This document shows positions 8,516-17,770 of a stretch of DNA of 64,000 bases, one piece after another. Positions within the stretch are counted from its first letter, which is position 1. Every line of letters starts with the position of its first letter. The notes beneath the pieces were generated by a model. The model saw only the letters and a program-made list of their open reading frames with translations, ran no database searches and was not told the DNA's origin. A program made the translations under genes and the position numbers. Source of the stretch: Gammaproteobacteria bacterium (GTDB taxonomy: Bacteria > Pseudomonadota > Gammaproteobacteria > Pseudomonadales > Azotimanducaceae); contig VXUA01000071.1 in the NCBI GenBank assembly GCA_009837185.1, positions 90,922-154,921 on the forward strand, written 5' to 3'.

Positions 8516-9913
8516 CTAAGAGCGTTTGATGTCGACTATGTGCGCATCAAAATTTTCAATCAGCGACGAGACAATCGGATTTTTTAGTGCGATCTCTCGA
8601 TCTACATTGTTATCGACTGAGACCTGTGACTTTTGTTGGGTATCGTCGCCTAAATTTGGCGTTCTGGTTGATTGAACCGGCTTCAAATTCGTTTGGATGG
8701 TTTCCGAATCTACGTTTTCAGGTTTGGACGCTTGCTTCGAGTCGTTAGAACCTAGCTCGGTTTTTTCTTTTTTACTGTCCCTACTATCTACCACTGCTGT
8801 AGTATGTTTATTCTTTAAGGATGATGGTTCTGCAGAGTTGCTTGTAGCCGGTTCAAAGTCCAACAAGCGAACAAGCGTCATTTCAAAACCGATCTTATGG
8901 TCTGGGGCGTACTTCAAATCGCGCATGCCAACCACTAAGATTTGGTAAGCTACTTGAAGCCACTCAGCGGAAAATTTTCCGACAAACGGTTGTAACTGTT
9001 CCGTGTCGGCCTGTCCAGTAATCTGTGCTAAGGCAAGCTCGTGTATGGTGCGTTGCAGATTCTCAAGTAAGTCGGCAAAGCTGACTGCCTGTCTAGACAA
9101 CTGGTTAACAAATGCCAAGGTCGCACAGCGATCGCCCTTAACGAGCATATTCAAAATCTCCAAGACCTCGTCTGTCCGTACCGTTCCCAACATCTCAGCG
9201 ACGCTATCGATTGCGATGCTTCCACCTCCATGAGATACAGCTTGGTCAGTCAACGACAGCGCATCTCGCATGCTCCCCTGAGCTGATCGAGCTAACAACT
9301 GTAATGAAGCTTCATCAAACTGTATGTCTTCGTGAGTGAGAATAGTCTCGAGTTGTTTTTTTATTACCGTGGGTTCGATGTTGCGCAGATGAAACTGAAG
9401 ACAACGAGAGAGGACGGTTAGTGGAACTTTCTTCGGATCGGTTGTCGCGAAAATGAACTTCACGTGGTTTGGTGGTTCTTCTAGGGTCTTTAACAACGCA
9501 TTGAAGCTAGCTGTCGACAACATGTGGACTTCGTCAATGAGGTACACTTTAAACCTGCCAACATTGGGTGAATAGTGGACATTTTCTAGCAGTTTGCGCA
9601 TATCGTCAACGCCAGTTCTGGACGCCGCATCGACTTCATACATGTCAGGGTAGTTCCCACTTTGAAAGCCCTCGCACGCGATACAATCACCACAAGGTGT
9701 TGACGAAATTTTTTCCTCGCAGTTAAGACAATTAGCAAATATCCGCGCCAGAGTCGTCTTACCAACGCCACGGGTGCCAGAAAACAAATAAGCATGATGC
9801 AATCGATCAAAATCTAACGCATTGACAAGAGCTCTTACCGTATGATCTTGTCCCCGTACCTCGCGAAAATCTCGAGGACGATATTTCCTCGCTAGTACTA
9901 CGTAAGCCATCAT
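8516..9913 (-). CDS. dnaX: DNA polymerase III subunit gamma/tau
   Basis: About 465 residues. It begins AYVVLARKYRPRDF and has Walker A GTRGVGKTT, a Cys zinc-binding set (CLNC, CGDC, C), the DEVHML box, the sensor-1 region and domain III; a charged, low-complexity tail follows from about residue 355. This is the clamp-loader ATPase. The protein is shorter than the 640-residue tau of E. coli, with a small C-terminal domain. Start: ATG at 9913 or 9910 is preferred over a TTG just before. The 36-base gap to the divergent GDPD gene means the two promoters must overlap or lie in coding sequence. Confidence 0.95.
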   Translation of the reverse strand: MMAYVVLARKYRPRDFREVRGQDHTVRALVNALDFDRLHHAYLFSGTRGVGKTTLARIFANCLNCEEKISSTPCGDCIACEGFQSGNYPDMYEVDAASRTGVDDMRKLLENVHYSPNVGRFKVYLIDEVHMLSTASFNALLKTLEEPPNHVKFIFATTDPKKVPLTVLSRCLQFHLRNIEPTVIKKQLETILTHEDIQFDEASLQLLARSAQGSMRDALSLTDQAVSHGGGSIAIDSVAEMLGTVRTDEVLEILNMLVKGDRCATLAFVNQLSRQAVSFADLLENLQRTIHELALAQITGQADTEQLQPFVGKFSAEWLQVAYQILVVGMRDLKYAPDHKIGFEMTLVRLLDFEPATSNSAEPSSLKNKHTTAVVDSRDSKKEKTELGSNDSKQASKPENVDSETIQTNLKPVQSTRTPNLGDDTQQKSQVSVDNNVDREIALKNPIVSSLIENFDAHIVDIKRS

Positions 9914-9952
9914 CAAAATTCTAAGTTAACTCGAAGACTGTAAGATGAAGGA

Positions 9953-10648
9953 ATGACACAACCGTTCTACATTATTGGTCATCGTGGAGCACCAGCTCAA
10001 GCTTCTGAGAACACGATTCCGTCGTTTTCACGGGCGATCGAGGAAAGAGTCGACGGAATTGAGTTAGACGTACACAAGGTTGACCGACACTTGGTCGTCA
10101 TACACGATGTGTCAGTTGATCGAACGAGTAATGGTACAGGTGTACTCCATGAGTTTTCCTTTGAGGCACTTCGTAAACTAGATTTTGGCGAAGGCGCGAC
10201 CATACCTACTCTTGTGGAAGTCATTGAGACCGTTCCCGCAAGCATCCTAATCAATGTTGAATTGAAAGGTCAACGCACAGGTAAAGCAGTCGCTCAGTTA
10301 TTACCCCACTACCCAACGCATAGATTTATGGTTTCGTCATTCGATAAACACGAACTCGTCCACTTCACTAGGAAATTTGGTACCTACACCAACACCGAAG
10401 TCGCATTGCTTGGTATTCGATTAACCGGTAAATTGATGGAGGAAGCCCGACAACTCGATGTGAAAACACTAAACGTCTCCAACAAATTCCTAAAAGCAAA
10501 GCAACTCAGCCTAGCTCTTGAAAACGGATTTAGGATTAATGTCTACACCGTAAATGACGTGTCGCGCGCGAGGCAATTGCGAGATGCAGGTGTCGCTGGA
10601 GTCTTCACCGACGAACCAGCTAAGCTAAAGGTTTTACACGATGAGTAG
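9953..10648 (+). CDS. ugpQ: Glycerophosphodiester phosphodiesterase
   Basis: 231 residues of the GDPD family: HRGAPAQASENT near the N-terminus, ELDVHKV with the metal-binding Glu/Asp pair, VVIHD with the catalytic His, LDFGEG, then NVELKG, and near the C-terminus NVYTVND and GVAGVFTDEP. It lacks a signal peptide, so it is a cytoplasmic UgpQ-like enzyme that splits glycerophosphodiesters into an alcohol and glycerol-3-phosphate. It stands alone, divergent from dnaX. The gene symbol is by similarity; no ugp transporter is nearby. Confidence 0.9.
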   Translation: MTQPFYIIGHRGAPAQASENTIPSFSRAIEERVDGIELDVHKVDRHLVVIHDVSVDRTSNGTGVLHEFSFEALRKLDFGEGATIPTLVEVIETVPASILINVELKGQRTGKAVAQLLPHYPTHRFMVSSFDKHELVHFTRKFGTYTNTEVALLGIRLTGKLMEEARQLDVKTLNVSNKFLKAKQLSLALENGFRINVYTVNDVSRARQLRDAGVAGVFTDEPAKLKVLHDE

Positions 10649-10863
10649 ATTGATCATCTAAGCACTCCTCGAGTACAGTCCCTTAGTGGATTTCCTTTTG
10701 GGCTGAGAATCGCGCTTAGTCAGTTAAATTTTTTGAGGATTTCGAGAGTTTCGACTTTTTGTTTAATGGAAAATTGTTGCAGACCCTGTGCCTTTGAGAT
10801 ACAGTCCACTCGTCAAACCAGAAATATTCTTACGGGTATTAAGTGTGGAGCTAACGCTTAACT
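10649..10863. other. Intergenic region, nothing recognised
   Basis: About 215 bases between the convergent GDPD and pspC ends. No convincing hairpin-plus-T-run terminator, RNA gene or small gene was found. Confidence 0.5.
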
Positions 10864-11355
10864 CTACGAATCTAACGCGCGAAACTCTTCATCAAGACGG
10901 TATCGGCCGGACGTAATATAGTGTTCCATACGAGAAAGTTTTTTCTCCATTTGAGCGATGTCTCTTTTAACCATTCCCATGCGAAAGATCATACTACTCT
11001 TCGCGGCTGAGTCGCTGAATTCGTCAACGGTGCGCGTATAGCCTTTACTCGTTCGGGAATAACGTCGGCGTGATCGACGATATCGGCCGTGAACCGGAGT
11101 CATTTCTTCCTCATCGTACGGTTTCTTATCCATCACAAAAATCGCAACAATATAGGCAGGTATAACAATCCAAGCTATACAGACCACACCAACAACAGTT
11201 AGAGCGCGAACAATCCACGGTTCAATACCAAGGTAGTCGGCGATGCCAGTACAGACACCAAATAACGGTCCATGTTCCGGGTCACGGTACAGTCTTCGAA
11301 TGGGCCGTTCTTCAAATTCTTCTTTGGCTTTGCTATAGGTCTTTCTGTTGTTCAT
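10864..11355 (-). CDS. pspC: PspC-domain envelope stress protein
   Basis: 163 residues. The PspC domain is at residues about 18-77: RPIRRLYRDPEHGPLFGVC, GIADYLGIEPWIVR, then a membrane segment VVGVVCIAWIVIPAYIVAIFVM. The C-terminal half is basic then helical (MEKKLSRMEHYI). PspC, with PspB, senses inner-membrane stress and releases PspF from PspA. It is the last of pspA-pspB-pspC, reading away from a sigma-54 promoter. ATG at 11355. Confidence 0.94.
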   Translation of the reverse strand: MNNRKTYSKAKEEFEERPIRRLYRDPEHGPLFGVCTGIADYLGIEPWIVRALTVVGVVCIAWIVIPAYIVAIFVMDKKPYDEEEMTPVHGRYRRSRRRYSRTSKGYTRTVDEFSDSAAKSSMIFRMGMVKRDIAQMEKKLSRMEHYITSGRYRLDEEFRALDS

Positions 11356-11426
11356 CGTGTGTTAGCTTGAGAGCTTAGTTAAGGTCGTAGTCGAAGTTGA
11401 TGACAACATGCTTATGTGTCTGCTCT

Positions 11427-11693
11427 TCATTCTCTCTCCGTTTGTGTTCGCCGCCACCTTGGAGCACTGTGATCCAAAATCTTTTCTAGGGTATCGACTC
11501 GTTCAGAAAGCTCTTCAGCGTGATCTTCCAACCGCTGAAGCTCTTCACGATCCTCTCGAGCCAGTATTCGGTGCGCACGTTTAGAACGAGAATAGTGTAG
11601 GATCAACCATAGTGGTATGCATATTACTATGAAAAGAATCGCACAAACGAGGCCGAAACTGAATATCACACCGAAGAAACTATCTGCGTACAT
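11427..11693 (-). CDS. pspB: Phage shock protein B
   Basis: 88 residues: one N-terminal membrane helix (residues about 8-31, ending WLILHY), then a charged leucine-zipper-like helix EDREELQRLEDHAEELSERV. This is the PspB pattern and length (E. coli 74). It works with PspC as membrane sensor. Located 24 bases downstream of pspA. ATG at 11693. Confidence 0.93.
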   Translation of the reverse strand: MYADSFFGVIFSFGLVCAILFIVICIPLWLILHYSRSKRAHRILAREDREELQRLEDHAEELSERVDTLEKILDHSAPRWRRTQTERE

Positions 11694-11716
11694 GATGAAT
11701 CCTTATATTCGATGAC

Positions 11717-12382
11717 CTAAGATGATTTGTCGCTTATCGAGCGTTTGAGTCTTTCGAGTGCTTCGTCAACTTTCTCATCGGCTTCAAGTTCTCGAATCTC
11801 ATCAGAAAGATTGCGTTGTCCCATATCGTAAGATTCTACAGCGCCTTCAAGATCATCGATCTTTCGTTCAAATTGCTCGAAACGAATCATTGCTTCGTCG
11901 ACATTCCGTTCGGTCAGTTGCCTGCGAACATTCAATCTCGCGCGTGCGGTACTTCCTCGAACCAATAATGACGACTGTTTAATTTTTGCGTCCTTGAGTT
12001 TTTGCGTGAGTGTAGTGATGTCATCGTTCATCTTTATCAGCATGGACTCTATCGTGTCGAGATCGTTGTCGATCGCGACTACCATTTCTTTGGCTTTTTC
12101 TGACTCAGCCAACGCTGCTCGAGCCAGGTCTTCACGATCTTTACGTATTGCTGTCTCCGCTTTGCGCGTCCACTCATCGACCTCTTGTGCAAAAACATCA
12201 CGTTTTCGCAACATCTCTTTTTTGTCGGCAATACCCCGAGCGGCTGTCGTTCTCACCTCGACCAAAGTTGCTTCCATCTCTTGGATGATCATACGAACCA
12301 TCTTCGACGGGTCTTCAGCTTTGTCTAACATTGAATTAATGTTAGAGTTTACGATGTCACTGACACGGGAAAAAATACCCAT
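11717..12382 (-). CDS. pspA: Phage shock protein A
   Basis: 221 residues when started at the ATG at 12382 (MGIFSRVSDIVNSNINSMLD), which has an AGGAGACAG Shine-Dalgarno just upstream; an open frame reaches further up but is not needed. PspA/IM30 family: almost entirely coiled-coil, including ARGIADKKEML and RQLTERNVDEAMIRFEQFE. PspA is a membrane-associated ESCRT-III-like scaffold that also holds the activator PspF inactive. Expressed from the sigma-54 promoter at 12429-12444. Confidence 0.97.
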   Translation of the reverse strand: MGIFSRVSDIVNSNINSMLDKAEDPSKMVRMIIQEMEATLVEVRTTAARGIADKKEMLRKRDVFAQEVDEWTRKAETAIRKDREDLARAALAESEKAKEMVVAIDNDLDTIESMLIKMNDDITTLTQKLKDAKIKQSSLLVRGSTARARLNVRRQLTERNVDEAMIRFEQFERKIDDLEGAVESYDMGQRNLSDEIRELEADEKVDEALERLKRSISDKSS

Positions 12383-12428
12383 AATTTTCTGTCTCCTGTG
12401 TAATGAAGAGTTATACTGCTCTTTGTTA

Positions 12429-12444
12429 AGCAACTATCGTGCCA
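12429..12444 (-). promoter_or_regulatory. Sigma-54 promoter of pspA
   Basis: The minus strand reads TGGCACGATAGTTGCT, a perfect -24/-12 element (TGGCAC, 5 bases, TTGCT). It lies about 47 bases upstream of the pspA ATG and in the gap to divergent pspF, the sigma-54 activator that drives it in known psp systems. Confidence 0.95.
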
Positions 12445-12554
12445 CGTGTTTGATTGATGAAAAATTAATTTTGAAGATCGAAGATAAACCGTGCATTCTA
12501 ACAGTGTAGTTATGATATGTTGGTGAATTTTCGCGAATATTGGTTTTTTTGAAC

Positions 12555-13580
12555 ATGGTAGAACAAGCACCGACACTGGTTGGTCAATCTCCTGCATTCC
12601 TGAGAGCTTTAGAAGAAATCTCTAACATTGCTGAACTGACCAAGCCGGCATTAATAGTAGGTGAACGGGGAACAGGGAAAGAGCTCTTTGCCGCGCGCCT
12701 TCATTACCTGTCGCCCCGCTGGGATTCAGTCTACTTACAACTCAATTGTGCGACGTTAACCGAAACACTGCTAGAAACTGAATTGTTCGGACACGAAGCT
12801 GGAGCTTTTACTGGTGCGACCCGTCGGCACCTAGGGCGGTTTGAGCGAGCCAGTTCGGGCACTCTGTTTCTTGATGAGCTCGCGACAACATCACAACGCG
12901 TCCAAGAAAAAATTTTGAGAGTCATCGAATATGGTGAGTTTGAACGCGTAGGAGGGAGTAATACGATTGAGACTGATGTTCGAATCGTCGCAGCGACAAA
13001 TGAGGACTTACCTACGCTCGCGCAAGAAGGTAAATTTCGCATCGACCTGCTCGATCGGCTCGCGTTTGACGTGATTACTCTCCCACCTTTGCGCGAGCGT
13101 GCTGAAGATATACTGTTGCTGGCTGAACACTTTGCTGTGAATATGGCAAACGAACTCAAGCGTGAATTGTTTCCCGGATTTTCCGACTCGGCAACAAAGA
13201 TCCTCATGGAACACCACTGGCCTGGAAATGTTCGGGAGTTGAAAAATGTTGTTGAGAGGGCTGTGTATCGAAATAATCCGACAGATTTGGTTGAGGAAAT
13301 CATCCTAGACCCCTTTGACTCACCCTTCAGACTTCAAAACAGTGCCCAACCGACAAACTCGACTAATTCGAATACCAAAGAGATGGAGTTTCCCGTCAAC
13401 ATTCGAAAACGGGTTGAGGAATTTGAAGCCTCGATAGTACGGACTGCCCTCGAAAAAGCGAAGTTTAATCAACGCAAGACTGCTGAACTGTTGGGATTGA
13501 CGTACAACCAAGTTCGAAATACAGTACGTAAGTACAGTATCTCAACTAACGAACCTGACGGTTCCAATAAGAAAGGCTAA
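12555..13580 (+). CDS. pspF: Psp operon transcriptional activator PspF
   Basis: About 341 residues from the ATG at 12555 (a TTG at 12540 is a weaker choice). Sigma-54 activator AAA+ domain: Walker A GERGTGKE near residue 36, GAFTGA loop near 83, LFLDELAT Walker B, and a C-terminal Fis-type helix-turn-helix (KFNQRKTAELLGLTYNQVRN). There is no receiver or other N-terminal sensor domain, as in PspF, which is controlled directly by PspA. Divergent from pspABC. Confidence 0.96.
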   Translation: MVEQAPTLVGQSPAFLRALEEISNIAELTKPALIVGERGTGKELFAARLHYLSPRWDSVYLQLNCATLTETLLETELFGHEAGAFTGATRRHLGRFERASSGTLFLDELATTSQRVQEKILRVIEYGEFERVGGSNTIETDVRIVAATNEDLPTLAQEGKFRIDLLDRLAFDVITLPPLRERAEDILLLAEHFAVNMANELKRELFPGFSDSATKILMEHHWPGNVRELKNVVERAVYRNNPTDLVEEIILDPFDSPFRLQNSAQPTNSTNSNTKEMEFPVNIRKRVEEFEASIVRTALEKAKFNQRKTAELLGLTYNQVRNTVRKYSISTNEPDGSNKKG

Positions 13581-13689
13581 GAAACTGTCTGTCTATTGAA
13601 ATTACCTTGTCGTACAGTCGTGATGTAGGAGATTCGACGCATTTCTATAATTTTCAGTTAGTCTGGACAACGTGGTTGTCTGATTGAAT

Positions 13690-13799
13690 GGCAATTAGCC
13701 GGTCCCTTCGCGGCGATAGATTGTGAACCCCGCCAGGCCCGGAAGGGAGCAACGGTAACAGTTGAATCGGGTGCCGAAGATTCGATTGGCTAATTCGCC
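13690..13799 (+). ncRNA. ffs: 4.5S signal recognition particle RNA
   Basis: Contains the invariant SRP Alu-less core: GTGAACCCCGCCAGG, CCCGGAAGGG (GGAA tetraloop helix) and AGCAACGGTAACAG. The ends pair (AATTAGCC with GGCTAATT), giving a hairpin RNA of about 110 nt, the size of the bacterial small SRP RNA that binds Ffh. Ends are set from the closing helix and may be off by a few bases. A TATAAT at 13646-13651 could be its -10 element, but I found no matching -35. Confidence 0.95.
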
Positions 13800-13827
13800 G
13801 CCCTTACGTTCACCCGAAGGTTATTAA

Positions 13828-13916
13828 GGAGAGGTGTCCGAGAGGCCGAAGGAGCGCGCTTGGAAAGCGCGTATGGGGATAACTCATCGAGGGTTCGAAT
13901 CCCTCCCTCTCCGCCA
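13828..13916 (+). tRNA. tRNA-Ser (anticodon GGA)
   Basis: 89 nt including an encoded CCA. Acceptor arms GGAGAGG and CCTCTCC pair; the anticodon stem-loop CGCGC-TTGGAAA-GCGCG carries GGA at 13862-13864; a long variable arm follows, as in class II tRNA-Ser; T arm GGGTTCGAATCCC. It lies 28 bases after the 4.5S RNA and may share its transcript. Confidence 0.97.
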
Positions 13917-14036
13917 TCGTACTAAACTGGTGGAAGACGCGAACCATCACCGCACAGGTCAGCGGTCTACCTTAAGAATCTCGTGGTTTAGGTGTACTAA
14001 CTTGTCGTAGCTAGTCGGGACAATTAGTTGAAGAAC

Positions 14037-15290
14037 TTATTCTGACTGTAACGCAGCTACCGGATCGAGCTTAGCGGCTGACACTGCTGGATATACGCCA
14101 AACGCTACCGCGATGGCCATACAAACTACTACTGCAACAGAGATTCCAAAATAATTCCAAGCGACTGGCCATTTTGCGAAGAACGTGATCAAAATCGCGA
14201 GTACTACTCCTGCGACAATTCCAAATAATGCTCCGATAAACGCAATGACTGTCGTCTCAATCAAAAATTGACGCACTACGTCGGATTTGGTCGCACCGAC
14301 TGCTCGTAACAAACCGATTTCTGACTTTCGCTCCAAAACGCTAGCAAGCATGATGTTCATAATTCCAATTCCTCCCACTAACAAAGAGATAATTGCAACC
14401 GACGTCATCACAATATTAAATATTCGATTAGTTTGTCGTTGTTGCGCGAGGATATCATTTGGTACGGTGACGAGGAAATCGTCTTGAGCGCCATGTCGTC
14501 GCTGTATATTTAGCCGAATAGCCGCCTCTGCGGATACTAGGGATTCATCTTTTATTTTGAATTTAACTTCTGAAAGTTCAGAGGCCATTTCCTCTACCTT
14601 CAGCCGATTCAAACCAGTGTTTAACGGGATGTAGACTCGATCCGAATCACCTCCAACCTTTACACCTTGAATTTCTTCTCCCGGAATCTTTTGGTCTTGT
14701 AATACCCCTATTACCTCAAACCAAGTAAAGTTAACCTTCACTGGTTTCCCTACAGCATCTCCGTTAGGAAACAGTCGCCGCGCCGTGGTTTCGCCTAAAA
14801 CTGCCTTGGTCGCAAATTCTTGATTGTCCTCTTCAGTGAACAGGTCACCAACCTCGATTCCGAGACTTGATAGTGCAAAAAAGTCACTACTGACCGCCCA
14901 AACCTCAGAATTTATGCTACCGCCCTCATCCTCGTGCGAAAAGAGCGTCCAAACCCTCATGTTTTTTATACCGGCCCACTTGTCCACGAACTTCAGAGTC
15001 TCTTTTACCGCTCTGGCATCGTCTACCGAGAGTCCAGGACTATGCTTACGCACCTCCAAAAGTTCTTCAGAACTAAAGTTTTTATCTTTGACAATTATGT
15101 TCTCGACTCCCAATCCTTGAATCATTTTCATCGACTGTTTCAAGCCACCCTCACTGACGGCAAGCATGGATATCACCGCGCCTACTCCAAAGATCATCCC
15201 AAGTAGTGTCAAAAAGGTTCGTAGCGGTCTGTGTGCTAATTGACCAACAGCTAACCGAAAATCCGGCCACATTGTCGAAAGTATTTTCAC
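14037..15290 (-). CDS. MacB-type ABC transporter permease
   Basis: 417 residues. An N-terminal membrane helix (FLTLLGMIFGVGAVISM), a large periplasmic MacB_PCD domain, then three C-terminal membrane helices of the FtsX fold (MTSVAIISLLVGGIGIMNIM... and LLRAVGATKSDVVRQFLIE). MacB-like permeases drive mechanotransmission export rather than pumping through the membrane. Final gene of a five-gene operon with one ATPase and three adaptors. The start is GTG at 15290 without an evident Shine-Dalgarno. Substrate unknown. Confidence 0.93.
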   Translation of the reverse strand: MKILSTMWPDFRLAVGQLAHRPLRTFLTLLGMIFGVGAVISMLAVSEGGLKQSMKMIQGLGVENIIVKDKNFSSEELLEVRKHSPGLSVDDARAVKETLKFVDKWAGIKNMRVWTLFSHEDEGGSINSEVWAVSSDFFALSSLGIEVGDLFTEEDNQEFATKAVLGETTARRLFPNGDAVGKPVKVNFTWFEVIGVLQDQKIPGEEIQGVKVGGDSDRVYIPLNTGLNRLKVEEMASELSEVKFKIKDESLVSAEAAIRLNIQRRHGAQDDFLVTVPNDILAQQRQTNRIFNIVMTSVAIISLLVGGIGIMNIMLASVLERKSEIGLLRAVGATKSDVVRQFLIETTVIAFIGALFGIVAGVVLAILITFFAKWPVAWNYFGISVAVVVCMAIAVAFGVYPAVSAAKLDPVAALQSE

Positions 15291-15344
15291 TAAGGTTTGA
15301 TCACCCGTCTAATATGGAATGTTTACAAAGGACTGTAGATGGAG

Positions 15345-16559
15345 TTAGGTAGAGGGCGTTTCTTCTGGTGCGACCAAACTCACCGCGTCTCCCGACTCTA
15401 GTCCATCAACGACTTCAATCAATGTTGGACTTTTGTGGCCAAGAGTCACGTCGCGCTGATTAATGTCGCCTTTATTGTTAATGACATATACAAAAGCTTG
15501 ATCTTTGTCAATAAACACAGCTTGTTGAGGTACTAAATATGCACCTTTTAACTCACCTGTGATGATCTCCGCATCGATAGTGCTACCGACTCGCATTAAG
15601 TCAGCATCAATGGCATCAATATCCACGCTCAAGGTGAAATACTTCGTTGGATCTACGTTGTCTAGCGGGGCTGCGATATGAGAAATGTCAACGATCTTGC
15701 CCGTTATTTGTTGATCTAATGCACTGTGCATGCGCATCACAACGTTTTGTCCAACTTCGACTCCGACAGCATCAACTTCTAAGACGTAAAGTTTCGCTTG
15801 GATCATCCCCCGCACTGGAATCTGACCTACCTGGGACCTTCCCCACACAGTCTTCCCAGGCGCGTATTTTTCTCCCCACCAAGAAGATCCGTATATAAAC
15901 GTTCCATCCGAAGGACTCTTAATTTCCATGTTGTCGAGTATCTCTTGTTGCGAGTCGAACTGTTGTTCAGTGTTTTGAAGATTCGCTTCAAGTCGAATGA
16001 TTTCGGCATCGTGACGTTGGTCGTGAGTCTCAATCTGCCATTGAATGAACTCACCTAACTGTCTTAAATACTCTAAGTTTCCTACCTGCTCTATTAGTTC
16101 ATTTTGACTAAACATGTCGTCGTCAAGCAAGGTATAGATCGCCGCAATATCTATTTCGCCATCAACCCGAATATCTTCGTGTCCCAGCTGAATTCGTTCC
16201 CCAAAGCTTGAGTTAATGAAGTTGTCAATCGAAGTCTGTTGTCGCTCAAGTTGCAATAAGCTACGATCTCGTACTTGCACCATGTCTGCATTATCAAAGC
16301 GAACCACAACGTCGCCGGCTTTTACCTCGGAGTATTCCGGGATCATCCAAGCTATAGTGAACTCACCACGAACGTTTCCTCCCAATTGCACAGCATCCGA
16401 TTCAGTTGAAATGATTTCTCCGTGAGCACGAACGAAGAATCTATGATCCCGCGGTTCGATTATTACTTTTGAGTACTCGCTCGTGTCAAAAGAACATCCA
16501 ACACCACCTAGTAATACAACAAATGCGAGTGTTCCTGCTAAAAATTTCAATGTTTTCAT
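15345..16559 (-). CDS. HlyD-family periplasmic adaptor (third of three), probable lipoprotein
   Basis: 404 residues. The N-terminus has a signal peptide ending GGVGC, a slightly atypical lipobox, so it is probably lipid-anchored. Then a biotinyl-lipoyl-like half (GEIISTES, ...EVKAGDVVVRFDNADM), a helical hairpin (residues about 105-215), the second lipoyl half (KSPSDGTFIYGSSWWGEKYAPG), and beta-barrel/membrane-proximal domains (TGKIVDISHIAAPLD). Adaptor of a tripartite exporter. ATG at 16559 overlaps the end of the preceding adaptor by 4 bases. Confidence 0.9.
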   Translation of the reverse strand: MKTLKFLAGTLAFVVLLGGVGCSFDTSEYSKVIIEPRDHRFFVRAHGEIISTESDAVQLGGNVRGEFTIAWMIPEYSEVKAGDVVVRFDNADMVQVRDRSLLQLERQQTSIDNFINSSFGERIQLGHEDIRVDGEIDIAAIYTLLDDDMFSQNELIEQVGNLEYLRQLGEFIQWQIETHDQRHDAEIIRLEANLQNTEQQFDSQQEILDNMEIKSPSDGTFIYGSSWWGEKYAPGKTVWGRSQVGQIPVRGMIQAKLYVLEVDAVGVEVGQNVVMRMHSALDQQITGKIVDISHIAAPLDNVDPTKYFTLSVDIDAIDADLMRVGSTIDAEIITGELKGAYLVPQQAVFIDKDQAFVYVINNKGDINQRDVTLGHKSPTLIEVVDGLESGDAVSLVAPEETPST

Positions 16560-17770
16560 AGTCTTACTCGTTGCCCCTCTTCAAGTCCTTCTTCAACGAT
16601 AAAGTGATCTTGACTGGCCTTCCCTAATCTAACCACGCTCCACTTATCCGATAGCACAAATCCACCTAACGAAAATCTTGGCGTGACAACGCCAGGTTTG
16701 CCCTCTTTATACACAAGCGCCGCTTTAGGAACTACCAGCACGTCGTTGAATGTTGCAATTTCAACTTTGACTTCTACAGACACTCCGATGCGTAGGATGT
16801 CTGAGTAATCTTCGTCGAGTTTCACGGTGAAATCTCGTACCATTTCTAGGGATTTCGGAGATCTGCGGCGGACTGTATTTCCCACAGAATGTACAAGACC
16901 CGATAGTTCGGCTGTACCTGTAGTTTCGGTAACAATTACTGCTCTTTGGCCTACACTGAGCACGGTGGCTAAATTTTCCGGTATAGTCGCCCGAATCAGC
17001 ACCTTCTCGTCGTTGACAATTCTTAGTATTTGAATTCCCCCACTAGCATTAGAACCTGCGGTGAGTTTTTCGCCGTTCCAACCAGTTCCAATGACCGCAA
17101 TTCCGGCCTTTGGAGCGCGGATTGTAAAAGTATCCAACGCTCGTTTCGCTTCGGCTAGTCGGAGTTCAGCACGCGCGATTTGCCTTTTTTTGTTTTCTTC
17201 CGCCGCGACTTTGTCTCTATCGCTGAGCTGTTTTCGATATAGCGCGCGCTCATAAAGTGTTTCGGCTAAGCGACGTCGCTCCACGAGTTTTTGATACTCT
17301 ATACCCGGAACGATCCCTGCTGGAACTTCTGCCAAGCGCACAGCTTTATCAACGTCGGCTTTGAGATTCGACATATCAAGGGCTTCTTGACGCATTTGTT
17401 GCTCTTTTTGTTCTTTATCGACACCAACATCACCGGCGTGTACGTTGAGTTCACCTTCCAGTTCGCGAATACGTTCATCAGTTCGTGAGACTTCAAATTG
17501 GACTACAACTTCACCTTTACGTACCCGTTTTCCTTCCGGTACAATTGATTCGAGCCGAGACCGCCAACGAGCTGTGGGAGGAGCACCGATCGATTCAACA
17601 TCCTCCGAATCGACAACACCGGTGGCACTTACAGTCACAACAAATTCTTTTTGCTTTTGAATGTCTCTCCACTCCGCTGCTTGTACACTCACAACAATGA
17701 GTGTGGCCAGCACAGCTAGCAACGCTATCGTGCGAGTAGATTTATTCAACTTGATCAGAGGCTTCTTCAT
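16556..17770 (-). CDS. HlyD-family periplasmic adaptor (second of three)
   Basis: 404 residues: an N-terminal membrane/signal segment (TIALLAVLATLIVVSVQAAEW), lipoyl half with GKRVRKGEVVVQFE, a long coiled-coil hairpin (residues about 95-210), lipoyl half IRAPKAGIAVIGTGWNGEKLTAG, then barrel and membrane-proximal domains ending in DHFIVEEGLEEGQRVRL. Membrane-fusion protein of the exporter. It overlaps both neighbours (4 bases downstream, 29 bases upstream), so the adaptors are made from one message. Confidence 0.9.
   Translation of the reverse strand: MKKPLIKLNKSTRTIALLAVLATLIVVSVQAAEWRDIQKQKEFVVTVSATGVVDSEDVESIGAPPTARWRSRLESIVPEGKRVRKGEVVVQFEVSRTDERIRELEGELNVHAGDVGVDKEQKEQQMRQEALDMSNLKADVDKAVRLAEVPAGIVPGIEYQKLVERRRLAETLYERALYRKQLSDRDKVAAEENKKRQIARAELRLAEAKRALDTFTIRAPKAGIAVIGTGWNGEKLTAGSNASGGIQILRIVNDEKVLIRATIPENLATVLSVGQRAVIVTETTGTAELSGLVHSVGNTVRRRSPKSLEMVRDFTVKLDEDYSDILRIGVSVEVKVEIATFNDVLVVPKAALVYKEGKPGVVTPRFSLGGFVLSDKWSVVRLGKASQDHFIVEEGLEEGQRVRL

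Noticed and set aside
8758..8780. A6 runs in dnaX that could be a frameshift site for making gamma
   Set aside because: The AAAAAAG heptamer is not in the phase needed for a -1 tandem slip, and no stem-loop was seen right after it.
13665..13681. Perfect hairpin GACAAC-GTG-GTTGTC before the 4.5S RNA
   Set aside because: Too short and without a T run to call a terminator of pspF; may be an operator but nothing supports it.
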